Shown one piece after another: positions 27,424-37,340 of a stretch of DNA of 64,000 nucleotides (position 1 is its first letter; every line of letters begins with the position of its first letter). This stretch comes from Oceanihabitans iliipiscarium. GTDB lineage: Bacteria > Bacteroidota > Bacteroidia > Flavobacteriales > Flavobacteriaceae. The stretch is from positions 992,001 to 1,056,000 of the forward strand of contig NZ_JBHUOV010000001.1 of NCBI RefSeq assembly GCF_042686125.1. The letters run 5' to 3'. The notes below the pieces were generated by a model. The model did not search any database and had not been told where the DNA came from. It saw nothing but the letters and a program-made list of their open reading frames with translations. The translations under genes and the position numbers were made by a program.

Positions 27424-28682
27424 AAAAAACCTTAACGTATCTCATTGTTTTATGTTCATTTTATATGAATGCTCAAGAACTTTTGGTTGCCGATTTTAAA
27501 GTGCAAGGGAACAAGAAGCTGAAATCGTCTTTTGTCAAGAAAATATCTAATATTAAAGTTGGTGAGAAACTGGATTCAACAATTATTGAAGCAGATATTA
27601 AACTTTTAAAACGCTTGCCTTCTATCTCTCATGCTTACTATGAAATCTTAAGGTCTGAGGGAAATACATGTACTGTGTTTTATACAATTGAAGAGAATTT
27701 CACGATTATACCTTCAGTAAATGTTTACACCACAAACGACGATGAGTTTGCTTATCGATTAGGTTTATACGAGTTTAATTTACTTGGGCAGAATATGATC
27801 TTTGGTGGCTTTTATCAAAAAGATATATACAGTTCTTACGCCATAAATTTTAGAGCACCATATCTGTTTTCAAAACAACTTGGCTTAGCAGTCAATTATC
27901 AGGATTTGACAACACAGGAGCCAGTTTTTTTTAATAATACTTCTGCAGATTATAAATATAAAAATGTCTCTACGGAAGTATTAGGGCTTTATCAATTAAA
28001 TTTTAATAACCGATTTGAGATTGGCCTTAATTTTTTCACAGAAGATTACAATTATAAATCTGGAGCCACGCAGCCTAACATTTCGCAAGAATTAAGTGCG
28101 CATAAATTAATGTATAAACTTATTTATGAGTACAATAATTTAAACTATGATTATCAGTATGTTGAAGGTTTTAAAAGCCTTTTGAATTTTCAGCATGTAA
28201 CGTCTAGAAAAGAAGAACAATTACCAGGCTTTACGATTGGGTGGAATGATTTTTTGTACTTTAAACGTCTTAGAAGTAAAGGGAATTGGGCAAGTAGATT
28301 GCGATTGGGTGTTTCGACTAATAATGATACGCCTTTTGCACCATTTTCTGTCGATAATAATCTTAATATTAGAGGTGTAGGTAATACCATTGATAGAGGT
28401 ACTGGCTCTATTGTATTGAATACTGAATATCGTTATACACTTTATGAAAAAGGATGGTTTGCGTTACAAGGAAACACTTTTGTTGATGCAGGAACATGGC
28501 GAAACCCAGGAGGCGATTTTGGAGATTTTGTTGATTCTCAAAACCTTCGCGTCTATCCTGGTGTAGGGTTACGATTGATTCACAAAAAAATATTTAATGC
28601 GATTTTAAGAATTGATTATGGTGTAGGAATTACCAAAAATTCAACTCAAGGATTTGTATTTGGTATTGGGCAGTATTTTTAA
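27420..28682 (+). CDS. Small POTRA/Omp85 (BamA/TamA-like) outer-membrane protein
   Basis: The 420-residue protein has a signal peptide ending at MNAQ, a single POTRA-like domain (about 22-95, ADFKVQGNKKLKSSFVKKI) and a beta barrel ending in GIGQYF. NLNIRGVGN near 318 matches the Omp85 loop-6 VRGF-type motif. At this size it is much shorter than BamA (five POTRA domains). Coupling to the glycosidase gene suggests a shared surface function, perhaps assembly or export of the enzyme, but this is inference. Confidence 0.8.
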   Translation: MKKTLTYLIVLCSFYMNAQELLVADFKVQGNKKLKSSFVKKISNIKVGEKLDSTIIEADIKLLKRLPSISHAYYEILRSEGNTCTVFYTIEENFTIIPSVNVYTTNDDEFAYRLGLYEFNLLGQNMIFGGFYQKDIYSSYAINFRAPYLFSKQLGLAVNYQDLTTQEPVFFNNTSADYKYKNVSTEVLGLYQLNFNNRFEIGLNFFTEDYNYKSGATQPNISQELSAHKLMYKLIYEYNNLNYDYQYVEGFKSLLNFQHVTSRKEEQLPGFTIGWNDFLYFKRLRSKGNWASRLRLGVSTNNDTPFAPFSVDNNLNIRGVGNTIDRGTGSIVLNTEYRYTLYEKGWFALQGNTFVDAGTWRNPGGDFGDFVDSQNLRVYPGVGLRLIHKKIFNAILRIDYGVGITKNSTQGFVFGIGQYF

Positions 28683-29428
28683 GTGATATACTTCTTATAA
28701 TAAGCATATAATTCATCAGCAGTCGCACCAAACCATTTTTTGACATAGATGGTCCAAAAGTGATATTGTAAAGTCCATACACCATGTTTTTTGTAAAGCC
28801 TCGCTGAGGTTTTTATTTTCTTCGGAATGACAACAAATTGCTTTCTAGCATATAACTCATTAATTAATATGTTGTCTTCATAAATGATATAACTCTCGTC
28901 AAAACCTCCAATCTCATCAAATAATTTTTTGGTGATAAACTGACTCTGGTCTCCACCTCGACACGCTCTCCAAGAAAATTGTGTGAGCCAACTCGCTAAA
29001 CGTAACCACCAATGTGAACTATCAAATTGCATTCTAAAACAGCCCGCGAGATTTTCTTTTTCAATTTCATTAATGATGAATTGATCAAAGTTTTTAGGCG
29101 GAATAGAATCGGCATGAAGGAAATATAGAATGGTTCCCGTTGTATTTTTTGCGCCAAGATTCATTTGTTTGGCTCTACCTTTTTCAGAATTAATAAGGCG
29201 TGTTTTTGTCTCTTCGGATGCAGTCGAGAGGTTTTTTATAGGTCTCGACTGTGCTTGATCTGACAAGAAATTCGAAACAATCTCTTTAGAGCCATCAGTA
29301 CTTCCACCATCAACTACAATAATTTCAGAAATGTTCTCTTTTAATGAATTTGATAACAAATGTTGAAGCAGATGCTCAATAGTATTTGCTTCATTAAGTA
29401 TTGGAATAATGACAGAAATTTTATTCAT
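28679..29428 (-). CDS. TIGR04283-family arsenosugar-associated glycosyltransferase with an inserted repeat peptide
   Basis: The 249-residue GT2 protein has ISVIIPILNEANTIEHLL, VVDGGSTDGS, GRAKQMNLGA, FLHADSIPP and the C-terminal RRGGDQ-like CRGGDQSQF that mark TIGR04283. It is commonly found with ArsM and ArsS. Between GGSTDGS and GRAKQMN there are about 36 residues where the family usually has about 16-20, and the extra stretch (about 54-78, with LSDQAQSRPIK) is encoded by a palindromic repeat. It overlaps the Omp85 gene end by 4 bp and the DUF547 gene by 8 bp. It is the last gene of the arsenosugar cluster. Confidence 0.85.
   Translation of the reverse strand: MNKISVIIPILNEANTIEHLLQHLLSNSLKENISEIIVVDGGSTDGSKEIVSNFLSDQAQSRPIKNLSTASEETKTRLINSEKGRAKQMNLGAKNTTGTILYFLHADSIPPKNFDQFIINEIEKENLAGCFRMQFDSSHWWLRLASWLTQFSWRACRGGDQSQFITKKLFDEIGGFDESYIIYEDNILINELYARKQFVVIPKKIKTSARLYKKHGVWTLQYHFWTIYVKKWFGATADELYAYYKKYIT
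29195..29269 (-). repeat. Palindromic repeat inserted in frame in the TIGR04283 glycosyltransferase gene
   Basis: CAGTCGAGA (29223-29231) and TCTCGACTG (29245-29253) are perfect inverted repeats, followed by TGCTTGATCTGACAAG. The segment is translated without a frame break and matches the repeat at 20230-20295 in sequence and in encoded peptide. Confidence 0.65.
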
Positions 29429-30299
29429 TCAAATCCCAGTTGTAATCTTTATAACTCTTTTTAGCTTTAGGTGAAATTTGAAGATCAGAATATTGATTTA
29501 AGAAATCGATAAGACTTCCATTTTGTTTAAAATCTTTAGAAAACCATTGAAATATTTTTGAAATTTTAATGCTCTTTTGAGAGATTTCATTCCTGTTTTT
29601 ATCAGCTAAAAATTCTTTGGCGGCTTGTGTTAATTGCTCTTCTAGATTGATGGCTGTAAACGCTTCGTTTTGAAGTTTGGGACAAGAAAAAGAGGCGCAA
29701 ACAATAGCAAAATGAATGCGAGGTTCATCCATTTTACGTAAAATATCATGTTCAATTTCATTTAAATTATACCATTTATCACCTAACTTCCATAGACGTT
29801 GGTCCCAAGGGTCTTTAATATCTTTAATACTGCTTAAGGGATAATTTTGAACAATTAAATCTATGGTCATTGCATTATAGGCATTTATCCAATAAGCTAG
29901 TTTTTCTTCCTTAGTCCAATCCGCAGTAGGCCGATTTTCTGCTAAGAATTTAATATAGTTTTTTAGGGCTTTTTGATCTGTTTTAAATCCTTTGTAATTT
30001 ACATTCCCAGCATCAGACACATATTTTTGTAACAAGGTATTCCATTGTGTGTGGTTTAAAACATAGGAGTTTACTAAGCCAATCATATCTTGGGGTGTTG
30101 TTTCTTGGCGAATTATAATTTTTGAATCATCTTCTTCAAATGGTGGAATGGTTTTAGTTACTGTAGTGTCTTCTATTTTAGCGTTATTTTTTATTGAAGT
30201 GACTTGCGCGATATCATTTTGAGAAGTGTTTGTTAATTGTTTAGCACTACAGCATGACGACATGAAGAAGGTAATCAATAAAAGACTTAAATATTTCAT
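29421..30299 (-). CDS. DUF547 lipoprotein
   Basis: The 292-residue protein has a lipoprotein signal (FFMSSCCS) and a DUF547 domain: WTKEEKLAYWINAYNAMTIDLI, LNEIEHDILRK, HFAIVCASFSCPKLQNEAFT. The Cys-rich CASFSCP and the His/Glu residues are conserved features of the domain, whose activity is unknown. It overlaps both neighbours (8 bp with the glycosyltransferase and 4 bp with the sterol-desaturase-type gene), so it is part of the arsenosugar transcription unit. Confidence 0.85.
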   Translation of the reverse strand: MKYLSLLLITFFMSSCCSAKQLTNTSQNDIAQVTSIKNNAKIEDTTVTKTIPPFEEDDSKIIIRQETTPQDMIGLVNSYVLNHTQWNTLLQKYVSDAGNVNYKGFKTDQKALKNYIKFLAENRPTADWTKEEKLAYWINAYNAMTIDLIVQNYPLSSIKDIKDPWDQRLWKLGDKWYNLNEIEHDILRKMDEPRIHFAIVCASFSCPKLQNEAFTAINLEEQLTQAAKEFLADKNRNEISQKSIKISKIFQWFSKDFKQNGSLIDFLNQYSDLQISPKAKKSYKDYNWDLNE

Positions 30300-31180
30300 T
30301 TCTTTTTTAAAGGATATAATTCTTGACTCATAAAATCTTTTGGAAATGTTTCATCGTCTTCAAAACCTAACTCAATATATGTGCCATCATAAGGCACATA
30401 ATTGGTTTTAAAGAGATAATCCCATAGACTTAAGGTTAGTCCGTAATTCACACCATACCTTACATGCTTAGGCAGTTCTTTAGCGTGATGCCAAATATGC
30501 ATTTTAGGATTGTTGAATACGTATTTCAAAATCCCATAATCCCAGCCTAAATTGGCATGGTTTAGATGCCCAATAATTATAGTAAAGAAATAAACGATAG
30601 CCACATCTTGAGCATCGAATCCACCAATAATAGCAATAGGAATATAGAGTAATGATTTATAAACTACAGGCTCCATCCAGTGGTAACGTAAGTGCGCTGC
30701 AAATCCCATTTGTTTTACAGAGTGGTGTACTTTATGAAAGTTCCAAAGCCAAGGCCATCGATGTAATAAGCGATGTGTATTCCATTGCACAAAATCACTA
30801 ACTAAAAAGAAAATAAGTAAGCCTAGAGCTTTTGGGAGATCATCGACATCAAAAAGTTGAAAGCTAGCTATAGATAAGCCTACAGGTTTTAAAAGATCAT
30901 TGAAGAATTCTGCAATCACATTAGACAGTGCAATAAGGATAATTAAATTCAACAAAAAGAAGTTGAAGAACATATAAAAAGTGTCTAGCCAAAAATCTTT
31001 TCTAAATATAGCTTGGTTTTTTCGCCAAGGAAAAGCGATTTCTAATCCCCAAACCACTAAAGAAATAAGGATTAAGCCGTAAAAATAATTATCCCAGTGG
31101 TTAATAGAAATGATCTCGTTTTTGAGGTAATTCCAGTAACCAGAATAAGAATTTTTAATAATGTCTAAATATTTTTCCAT
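30296..31180 (-). CDS. Sterol desaturase / fatty-acid hydroxylase superfamily membrane protein
   Basis: The 294-residue protein has membrane segments near 33-50, 65-90 and 118-132 and the di-iron His boxes HRLLH (136-140), HKVHH (149-153), HLNHANLGW and HIWHH. Family members hydroxylate or desaturate lipids at the membrane surface, and alkylglycerol monooxygenase is a relative. Its 4-bp overlap with the DUF547 gene and place just after arsM suggest an oxygen-dependent step on a lipid or arsenolipid, which I infer only from context. Confidence 0.85.
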   Translation of the reverse strand: MEKYLDIIKNSYSGYWNYLKNEIISINHWDNYFYGLILISLVVWGLEIAFPWRKNQAIFRKDFWLDTFYMFFNFFLLNLIILIALSNVIAEFFNDLLKPVGLSIASFQLFDVDDLPKALGLLIFFLVSDFVQWNTHRLLHRWPWLWNFHKVHHSVKQMGFAAHLRYHWMEPVVYKSLLYIPIAIIGGFDAQDVAIVYFFTIIIGHLNHANLGWDYGILKYVFNNPKMHIWHHAKELPKHVRYGVNYGLTLSLWDYLFKTNYVPYDGTYIELGFEDDETFPKDFMSQELYPLKKK

Positions 31181-31229
31181 AGCAGTAAAATTAATACTAT
31201 TTTTTGGTTAGCTATGTGACTTTTGATAC

Positions 31230-32198
31230 CTAACAGCAACCTCCACCATCATAATGAAAGGTAGATTCGCTAATAAAAATATCATCTCTATTTAAGTTTG
31301 CTATAGCACCAGCTGTTTTATCGCAGATAGCTAATGGCTGATTTTTGAGTAAAACATGTCCAGCGTTATCATCAAAATAATCATTATCACCAAAATAAAT
31401 TGCTGCTTTTCCAGTAAAGATACATGGTCCATCATTAGGCATAGGATCTTTTATTGCGGCAACTTCAATAGATTCTATATAAATTAACTCGTCTGTAGCA
31501 TAGTTTTTAGGATCTAAAATTCTGTAAGGCTTACGCGCTCGAATTTCAATAGTTCCAAAACCTGCATCAGTAAGGGCTTTCACATATTCTGCAATAGTTA
31601 AGCTACCACTTAAACACAATGCGCGAAGTCTGTCGTCGTTGCGTAATTCGTCATTCATTGGTTGTTCGCAGGTAGGATCGCTCATCACTAATCGTCCATG
31701 AGGTTTTAAAACACGATACATTTCTGCGATGGCTTTTTGTAAATCGTCTGCCTTAAAAATATTAAACAAACAATTTTGAGCAGCAACATCAATACTATTA
31801 TCTTCTACAGGAAGATGCATGGCATCGCCTTTTTTAAGGTCAACAAACTCAGACTTAAACCAAGGGTTTAGAGCTTCGGCTTCTATAAAGTTTTTACGAG
31901 AAGCTTCTAGCATTTCATCGACCACATCAATACCAATGACACCATTTTTTTGACGATTAAAATAGGCGAATTGTAATAATTCCATACCACCACCAACACC
32001 AACATAAAGTGTTTTAGGATTGTTGGTTAAATCACGAGCATGCACAGTTGAGCCACAACCATAATTCATTTCTTGCATGATGCGCGGAATTTTAAGTCCA
32101 GGTAATTCCCAAATAGGGTTTGTTGTACAGCACAGACCAATATCTGGTGTGAGTGCAGCATCTTTATAAACGTCGTGTGTGGTTTCTAGATAACTCAT
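31230..32198 (-). CDS. arsM: Arsenite methyltransferase, arsenosugar-biosynthesis type
   Basis: The enzyme methylates As(III) with S-adenosylmethionine. The 322-residue protein has the SAM loop YVGVGGGMELL (66-71 region), GIDVVDEML and a family pattern of cysteines, Cys23-Cys24, Cys143, Cys177 and Cys195, which can bind arsenite. It ends in GGGCC, a possible extra thiol pair for As(III) or metal. The C-terminal third contains further cysteines and no known domain. A dispersed repeat separates its start from the nucleoside phosphorylase gene. Confidence 0.9.
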   Translation of the reverse strand: MSYLETTHDVYKDAALTPDIGLCCTTNPIWELPGLKIPRIMQEMNYGCGSTVHARDLTNNPKTLYVGVGGGMELLQFAYFNRQKNGVIGIDVVDEMLEASRKNFIEAEALNPWFKSEFVDLKKGDAMHLPVEDNSIDVAAQNCLFNIFKADDLQKAIAEMYRVLKPHGRLVMSDPTCEQPMNDELRNDDRLRALCLSGSLTIAEYVKALTDAGFGTIEIRARKPYRILDPKNYATDELIYIESIEVAAIKDPMPNDGPCIFTGKAAIYFGDNDYFDDNAGHVLLKNQPLAICDKTAGAIANLNRDDIFISESTFHYDGGGCC

Positions 32199-32268
32199 AT
32201 TTTTTAAGACTTTAGAGGTTAGACCGCATTATGTTTGGTGTCTAAAATTAATATTGCATGTTGAATTT

Positions 32269-32400
32269 GCGTTAAGGATTGCAGCATTTGTCGGAGCTCT
32301 TTTTTGAGATTTCGTATGAATGTACGACATGGCATGACTAAAAAAAGCGACTGCGGAAAGCCTGACCAACCGAGGCTTAAGCATTGGTTGGTAACGCCCC
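32269..32400 (+). repeat. GCGTTA...AACGCCC dispersed repeat, copy B
   Basis: The element begins GCGTTAAGGATTGCAGCA and ends TTGGTAACGCCC. Inside are GGAGCTCTTTTTT, a hairpin TCGTA/TACGA, AAAAAAAGCGACTGCGG, and a second hairpin CAACC/GGTTG before the end. It fills the gap between arsM and the nucleoside phosphorylase gene. Copy C is the closest relative. Confidence 0.75.
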
Positions 32401-32402
32401 AA

Positions 32403-33215
32403 TTAAAGGGTTTTAATTAACTCTTTAAATAAGGTAATCATATTCGGTTCGGCTTTTGCAGCCATAGCAATAATTTCATTAATATTTACTGGTTTTAGAT
32501 TATCTGGGTCGCATTCATCGGTTAAAACTGACACTGCAGCCACATTTAATTTTAAATGATTGGCCACGATAATTTCTGGAACCGTACTCATGCCGACAGC
32601 ATCTGCGCCAATAATTTTAAGCATTCTGTATTCTGCTCGTGTTTCAAGTTGCGGTCCGACGACACTCGCATAAACACCTTCGTGTAATTTGATGTTATTA
32701 GCTTTTGCAATAGACTTGAATGTTTGATTAATGGTATGGTTGTAAGGCGCACTCATATCTGCAAAACGTTCGCCTAATTCTGAAACGCCTTTGAAAGCGA
32801 GAGGTGAACTGCCTTGAAGATTTATATGGTCTTCTATAAGCATGAGTTCTCCTTTTTTAAAATTAAGGTTGATGGCTCCAGAAGCATTAGAGACGAGTAA
32901 GGTTTTAATGCCTAGTTTTTCCATAATGCGGACAGGATAAGTCACGTCCTGTAAAGAATAGCCTTCGTATAAATGAAAGCGTCCTTGCATGACAATAATT
33001 TTTTTGCCAGCAAGTTCACCATAAATTAATTTCCCTTTATGAAACTCAACAGTCGCCGTTGGAAAGTTTGGAATATGGTTATAACTTACTTCATTTATAA
33101 TCGTTATTTCATCTATAAGTTTGCCTAATCCAGTGCCAAGAATGATTCCTATTTCTGGTTGGTCAAAGCCTTTTTCTTGTAGATATTCAACGGTTTTATT
33201 GATGTGTTTAATCAT
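32403..33215 (-). CDS. Trimeric-type purine nucleoside phosphorylase in the arsenosugar cluster
   Basis: The 270-residue protein has ILGTGLGKL, the phosphate and base-binding stretches GRFHLYEGY, VSNASGAIN and VVGPQLETRAEYRM, and the substrate-side VSVLTDECDPDN. Asp233 in this last motif aligns with Asn243 of bovine PNP, which sets 6-oxopurine preference, so adenosine-type substrates may be accepted. In this context it could release adenine from the dimethylarsinoyl-adenosine made by ArsS. Ordinary purine salvage is the alternative. It overlaps the TIGR04282 gene by 8 bp. Confidence 0.85.
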   Translation of the reverse strand: MIKHINKTVEYLQEKGFDQPEIGIILGTGLGKLIDEITIINEVSYNHIPNFPTATVEFHKGKLIYGELAGKKIIVMQGRFHLYEGYSLQDVTYPVRIMEKLGIKTLLVSNASGAINLNFKKGELMLIEDHINLQGSSPLAFKGVSELGERFADMSAPYNHTINQTFKSIAKANNIKLHEGVYASVVGPQLETRAEYRMLKIIGADAVGMSTVPEIIVANHLKLNVAAVSVLTDECDPDNLKPVNINEIIAMAAKAEPNMITLFKELIKTL

Positions 33216-33813
33216 GTATTAATTGTTTTAATGTGGAATTGTTTTTCATGTCTTCAAAAGTATCGATATCGTTTAGGGTCTCAAGTTGGTGTACTTTAAT
33301 TTTATGTAAATCTTTTAAGGTATCTTTTAAAACTGAAGACGTTCCCCATGTTTTGTTTTCAAAAATATGTGCGTGTAAAGCCTTCATTCCTAATAAATAA
33401 TAGCCACCATCTTTTGCAGGGCCAATCACTACATCACGTTTATTTAAACTTTGGAATGCTTCAGTGACGTGTTTTTGTTTTAAATCGAATAAATCACTGC
33501 CAATAATCATGACCTTTTCGTAATTATTTTGAAAGGCATTTAGAAAAGCATTGCTCATTCTGGCGCCTAAGTCTGTGCCATTTTGAAGGTGTTTTTGATA
33601 TATTTTTGGGTTCCAAATATCTTTTTCTTGAATAGCTTCTGAGTAATATACAGCTTTGTCACAAGCTAAATCTCTAATGATTTTTTCAGTATGCTCTAAT
33701 AAGAAGGAATAAATGTTTAAAGCAGAAGCTTCGCCAATTGTTTGTGCTAAACGCGTTTTTACTTTGCCAAGCTCTGGGTTTCTAGTGAATATAATAATGA
33801 GGTTTTTACTCAT
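33208..33813 (-). CDS. TIGR04282-family arsenosugar-associated glycosyltransferase
   Basis: The 201-residue protein has the family start LIIIFTRNPELGKVKTRLA, the nucleotide-sugar stretch IIGSDLFDL and GPAKDGGYYLLGM, typical of the small GT2-like TIGR04282 family found beside ArsM and ArsS. It may attach or prepare the sugar aglycone of the arsenosugar. It overlaps both neighbours by 8 bp. Confidence 0.88.
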   Translation of the reverse strand: MSKNLIIIFTRNPELGKVKTRLAQTIGEASALNIYSFLLEHTEKIIRDLACDKAVYYSEAIQEKDIWNPKIYQKHLQNGTDLGARMSNAFLNAFQNNYEKVMIIGSDLFDLKQKHVTEAFQSLNKRDVVIGPAKDGGYYLLGMKALHAHIFENKTWGTSSVLKDTLKDLHKIKVHQLETLNDIDTFEDMKNNSTLKQLIHD

Positions 33814-34300
33814 ATATTTTAATGCCTTTAGTTAACCAAGTACTCCATATTTTAGAAAAGACATGAACATTATGTGTTTCTTCGTCTTTCAAATTGAATA
33901 GAGGTAAGTCGTTATTTTTCCACTCAAAAATACCACCATATAAGTTATATACGTTAGTATATCCTTCTTTTTTAAGTTTTTCAGCAATATCTTCAGAGCG
34001 TATGCCAAGTGAGCAATAAATAACAATGAATTGTTGTTTATTGGGTAACTGTTTAGTTGTTTTCTTTAAATCAAATTTATTAAAACCAACATGTATGGCA
34101 TTTTTAAGATGACTAACGTTATATTCTTCTAACTCTCTAGCATCTAATAGAATGGGTTCTGTGTTATTCTCTGTTAATTCTTCAATTGAAATATAAGGAA
34201 TGCTGTTTTTATTGTGCTTGTCTAATAATTCTGCAAGTGTATCTTGAGAGAAACTAGAGAAAGTGCATATAACGCATATGTAAAATAGGAGTGTTTTCAT
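33806..34300 (-). CDS. Periplasmic rhodanese-like protein
   Basis: The frame continues upstream to 34351, but the residues from MKTLLFYICVICTFSSFSQ form a signal peptide, so I start it at 34300, just after the arsS stop. This gives 164 residues with a rhodanese domain: LLDARELEEYNVSHLKNAIHV and the active-site loop IYCSLGIRSEDIA with Cys near 105. It may carry sulfane sulfur or bind arsenite. It is encoded between arsS and the TIGR04282 gene. Confidence 0.85.
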   Translation of the reverse strand: MKTLLFYICVICTFSSFSQDTLAELLDKHNKNSIPYISIEELTENNTEPILLDARELEEYNVSHLKNAIHVGFNKFDLKKTTKQLPNKQQFIVIYCSLGIRSEDIAEKLKKEGYTNVYNLYGGIFEWKNNDLPLFNLKDEETHNVHVFSKIWSTWLTKGIKIYE

Positions 34301-34301
34301 A

Positions 34302-35366
<1,065 letters not shown>

Positions 35367-35404
35367 ATTTTATTCTGAAAATTTCAGATGATTTATTAAG
35401 ATTT

Positions 35405-35534
35405 GCGTTAAGGATTGCAGCATGTGTTGGAGCTCTTTTTTGGGGTTCGGCATTGCAGTGCGGAATGGCAAATCAAAAAAAGCGACTGCGAAAAGCCTGA
35501 CACTACAATGCTTAGGCGTTGTAGTGAAACGCCC
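35405..35534 (+). repeat. GCGTTA...AACGCCC dispersed repeat, copy C
   Basis: The element starts GCGTTAAGGATTGCAGCA and ends AGTGAAACGCCC. It shares GGAGCTCTTTTTT, AAAAAAAGCGACTGCG and AAAGCCTGAC with copy B, but the hairpin arms differ in sequence while keeping pairing (GCATT/AGTGC-type first arm, ACTACAA/TTGTAGT second arm). It fills the gap between arsS and the peroxidase-like gene. Small open frames over this stretch are not credible genes. Confidence 0.75.
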
Positions 35535-35539
35535 AAAAA

Positions 35540-35875
35540 TTAACCATCTAATTTATTTACTTTATTCATCATTTGAACACCATGCACTAACGAGGCTCCT
35601 CCTCTAATAGCACCAGAAACATGTAAGGCCTCCATCATTTCTTCTTTTGTTATGCCACGTTGTAAGCCATCTCCTGTATATGCATCAATGCAATAAGGGC
35701 ATTGGATGGTATGTGCGACGGCTAAGGCAATTAATGATTTTTCTCTTTCAGAAAGCGCGCCTTTTTTAAAAACAGAATTATAGTATTCAAAGAATTTAGA
35801 GCCTAACTCTTCATTCCATTCAGATATTTTACCGAATTTTTTTAAGTCTGCTGGATCGTAATATGTTTTTTGCAT
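35540..35875 (-). CDS. Arsenosugar-associated AhpD/CMD-fold peroxidase-like protein
   Basis: The 111-residue protein is an AhpD/carboxymuconolactone-decarboxylase-fold protein with the redox motif CPYCIDAYTGD (CxxC) near residue 59. A version of this protein is a recognised companion of arsS clusters. It may keep trivalent arsenic or thiols reduced. It is the first gene of the arsenosugar cluster on the minus strand, with the promoter presumably in the 218-bp gap before 36094, though no TAnnTTTG match is clear there. Confidence 0.85.
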   Translation of the reverse strand: MQKTYYDPADLKKFGKISEWNEELGSKFFEYYNSVFKKGALSEREKSLIALAVAHTIQCPYCIDAYTGDGLQRGITKEEMMEALHVSGAIRGGASLVHGVQMMNKVNKLDG

Positions 35876-36093
35876 GTTTTGATTTGCTATTTATAATTGT
35901 ATACGTAAAAAATGAATATACAGTTTTATGTCGTAAACTGTTTAGAAACTTAACAAAAAAACTAGAATTAGTTGAAATGTGATTTTTAAAAGGTTTCTGC
36001 CTTTAAAACGTCACTTTGTGAAGTCATTTATAGCGTTAAAATTTTAACTCTTAAAAGATATAAATTTTTAACTTAGCATGAAATATATAAGTC

Positions 36094-37335
36094 ATGGATT
36101 ATTTTGTTATTGCTTCAATATTGGTACTTATTTCGGCAGTTTTTGGGTACATTAATGTACGGTTCTTAAAATTGCCAAATACGATTGGCTTAATGCTAAT
36201 TACCATACTATTTACATTAGCTGTCTTCGCTTTAAGTTATTTTGATGACACGTTATTAAATGCGGAACGGTTTATTATTAAACAGATTGATTTTAAAGCG
36301 ATCTTGCTTGATGTTATGTTAAGCTTCTTGCTTTTTGCAGGCGCATTACACACGAATTTCGAGCAGTTAAAAGTGCAGCGTTGGCCTGTTTTAGTATTTG
36401 CTACTTTTGGTGTTTTGACCTCTACTTTTTTAGTAGGAATTGTGATGTTTTATATGTTGCAATTAATAGGTCTTGATGTGCAGTTTATTTATTGTTTGTT
36501 ATTTGGTGCATTAATTTCTCCAACTGATCCAATTGCAGTTTTAGGAATTCTTAAAAAGGCTGGAGTTCCCAAAAAATTAGAAACAAAAATTGTTGGTGAA
36601 TCTTTATTTAATGATGGTGTTGGCGTTGTTGTGTTTTTAACTATTTACAAGATTGCCGATTTAGGAATTGATAACGTAAGCACTCTTGAGGTTGCAGAAC
36701 TATTTGGAAAGGAAGTCTTTGGCGGAATTGTATTAGGACTTATTTTAGGATGGATTACTTACAGAGCCATGCGATCTATTAACGATTACGACATAGAAGT
36801 TATTATAACATTAGCTGCTGTTATGGCTGGAACCGTTATTGCGCAAAAGTTGCACGTTTCAGCACCTTTAGCTATGGTAACTGCTGGTTTAGTTGTTGGG
36901 AATGATACGGTTAGAAATTCAGCCATGTCTGAAACTACAGAAATTTATGTGGATAAGTTTTGGGAGCTGATTGATATTCTTTTAAACACGATTCTTTTTG
37001 TGCTCATTGGTATGGAAATGTTAGTGTTGTCTGTTGAAGGAGATTATTTAATCGCTGGACTTTTGGCCATTCCATTAGTGTTGTTATGTCGATATACCTC
37101 TTTATTATTGCCAATAAATTTCTTTAAAAAGCGATTAGATTTTGTTCCAAAAACGAATTTAATTATGACTTGGGGAGGACTGCGAGGTGGTATTTCTATT
37201 GCACTGGCTTTAGGTTTAACTGAAACTATGGAGCGTGATTTGTTTTTAGTTATTACTTATGTCGTGGTTGTGTTTTCTATTTTAGTTCAAGGGATGACTG
37301 TAGGGAAATTGGTAAAAAAAGTAGAAGTTAAATAG
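36094..37335 (+). CDS. CPA1-family Na+/H+ antiporter
   Basis: The 413-residue protein has about 12 membrane segments and the CPA1 signatures SPTDPIAVLGIL and GESLFNDGVGVVVFL, with the transport Asp in the latter. It probably exchanges cytoplasmic Na+ for H+, as fits a marine bacterium. It is separated from xdhC by 5 bp, so it may be cotranscribed with it. The arsenosugar cluster is divergent. Confidence 0.9.
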   Translation: MDYFVIASILVLISAVFGYINVRFLKLPNTIGLMLITILFTLAVFALSYFDDTLLNAERFIIKQIDFKAILLDVMLSFLLFAGALHTNFEQLKVQRWPVLVFATFGVLTSTFLVGIVMFYMLQLIGLDVQFIYCLLFGALISPTDPIAVLGILKKAGVPKKLETKIVGESLFNDGVGVVVFLTIYKIADLGIDNVSTLEVAELFGKEVFGGIVLGLILGWITYRAMRSINDYDIEVIITLAAVMAGTVIAQKLHVSAPLAMVTAGLVVGNDTVRNSAMSETTEIYVDKFWELIDILLNTILFVLIGMEMLVLSVEGDYLIAGLLAIPLVLLCRYTSLLLPINFFKKRLDFVPKTNLIMTWGGLRGGISIALALGLTETMERDLFLVITYVVVVFSILVQGMTVGKLVKKVEVK

Positions 37336-37340
37336 TCTTT

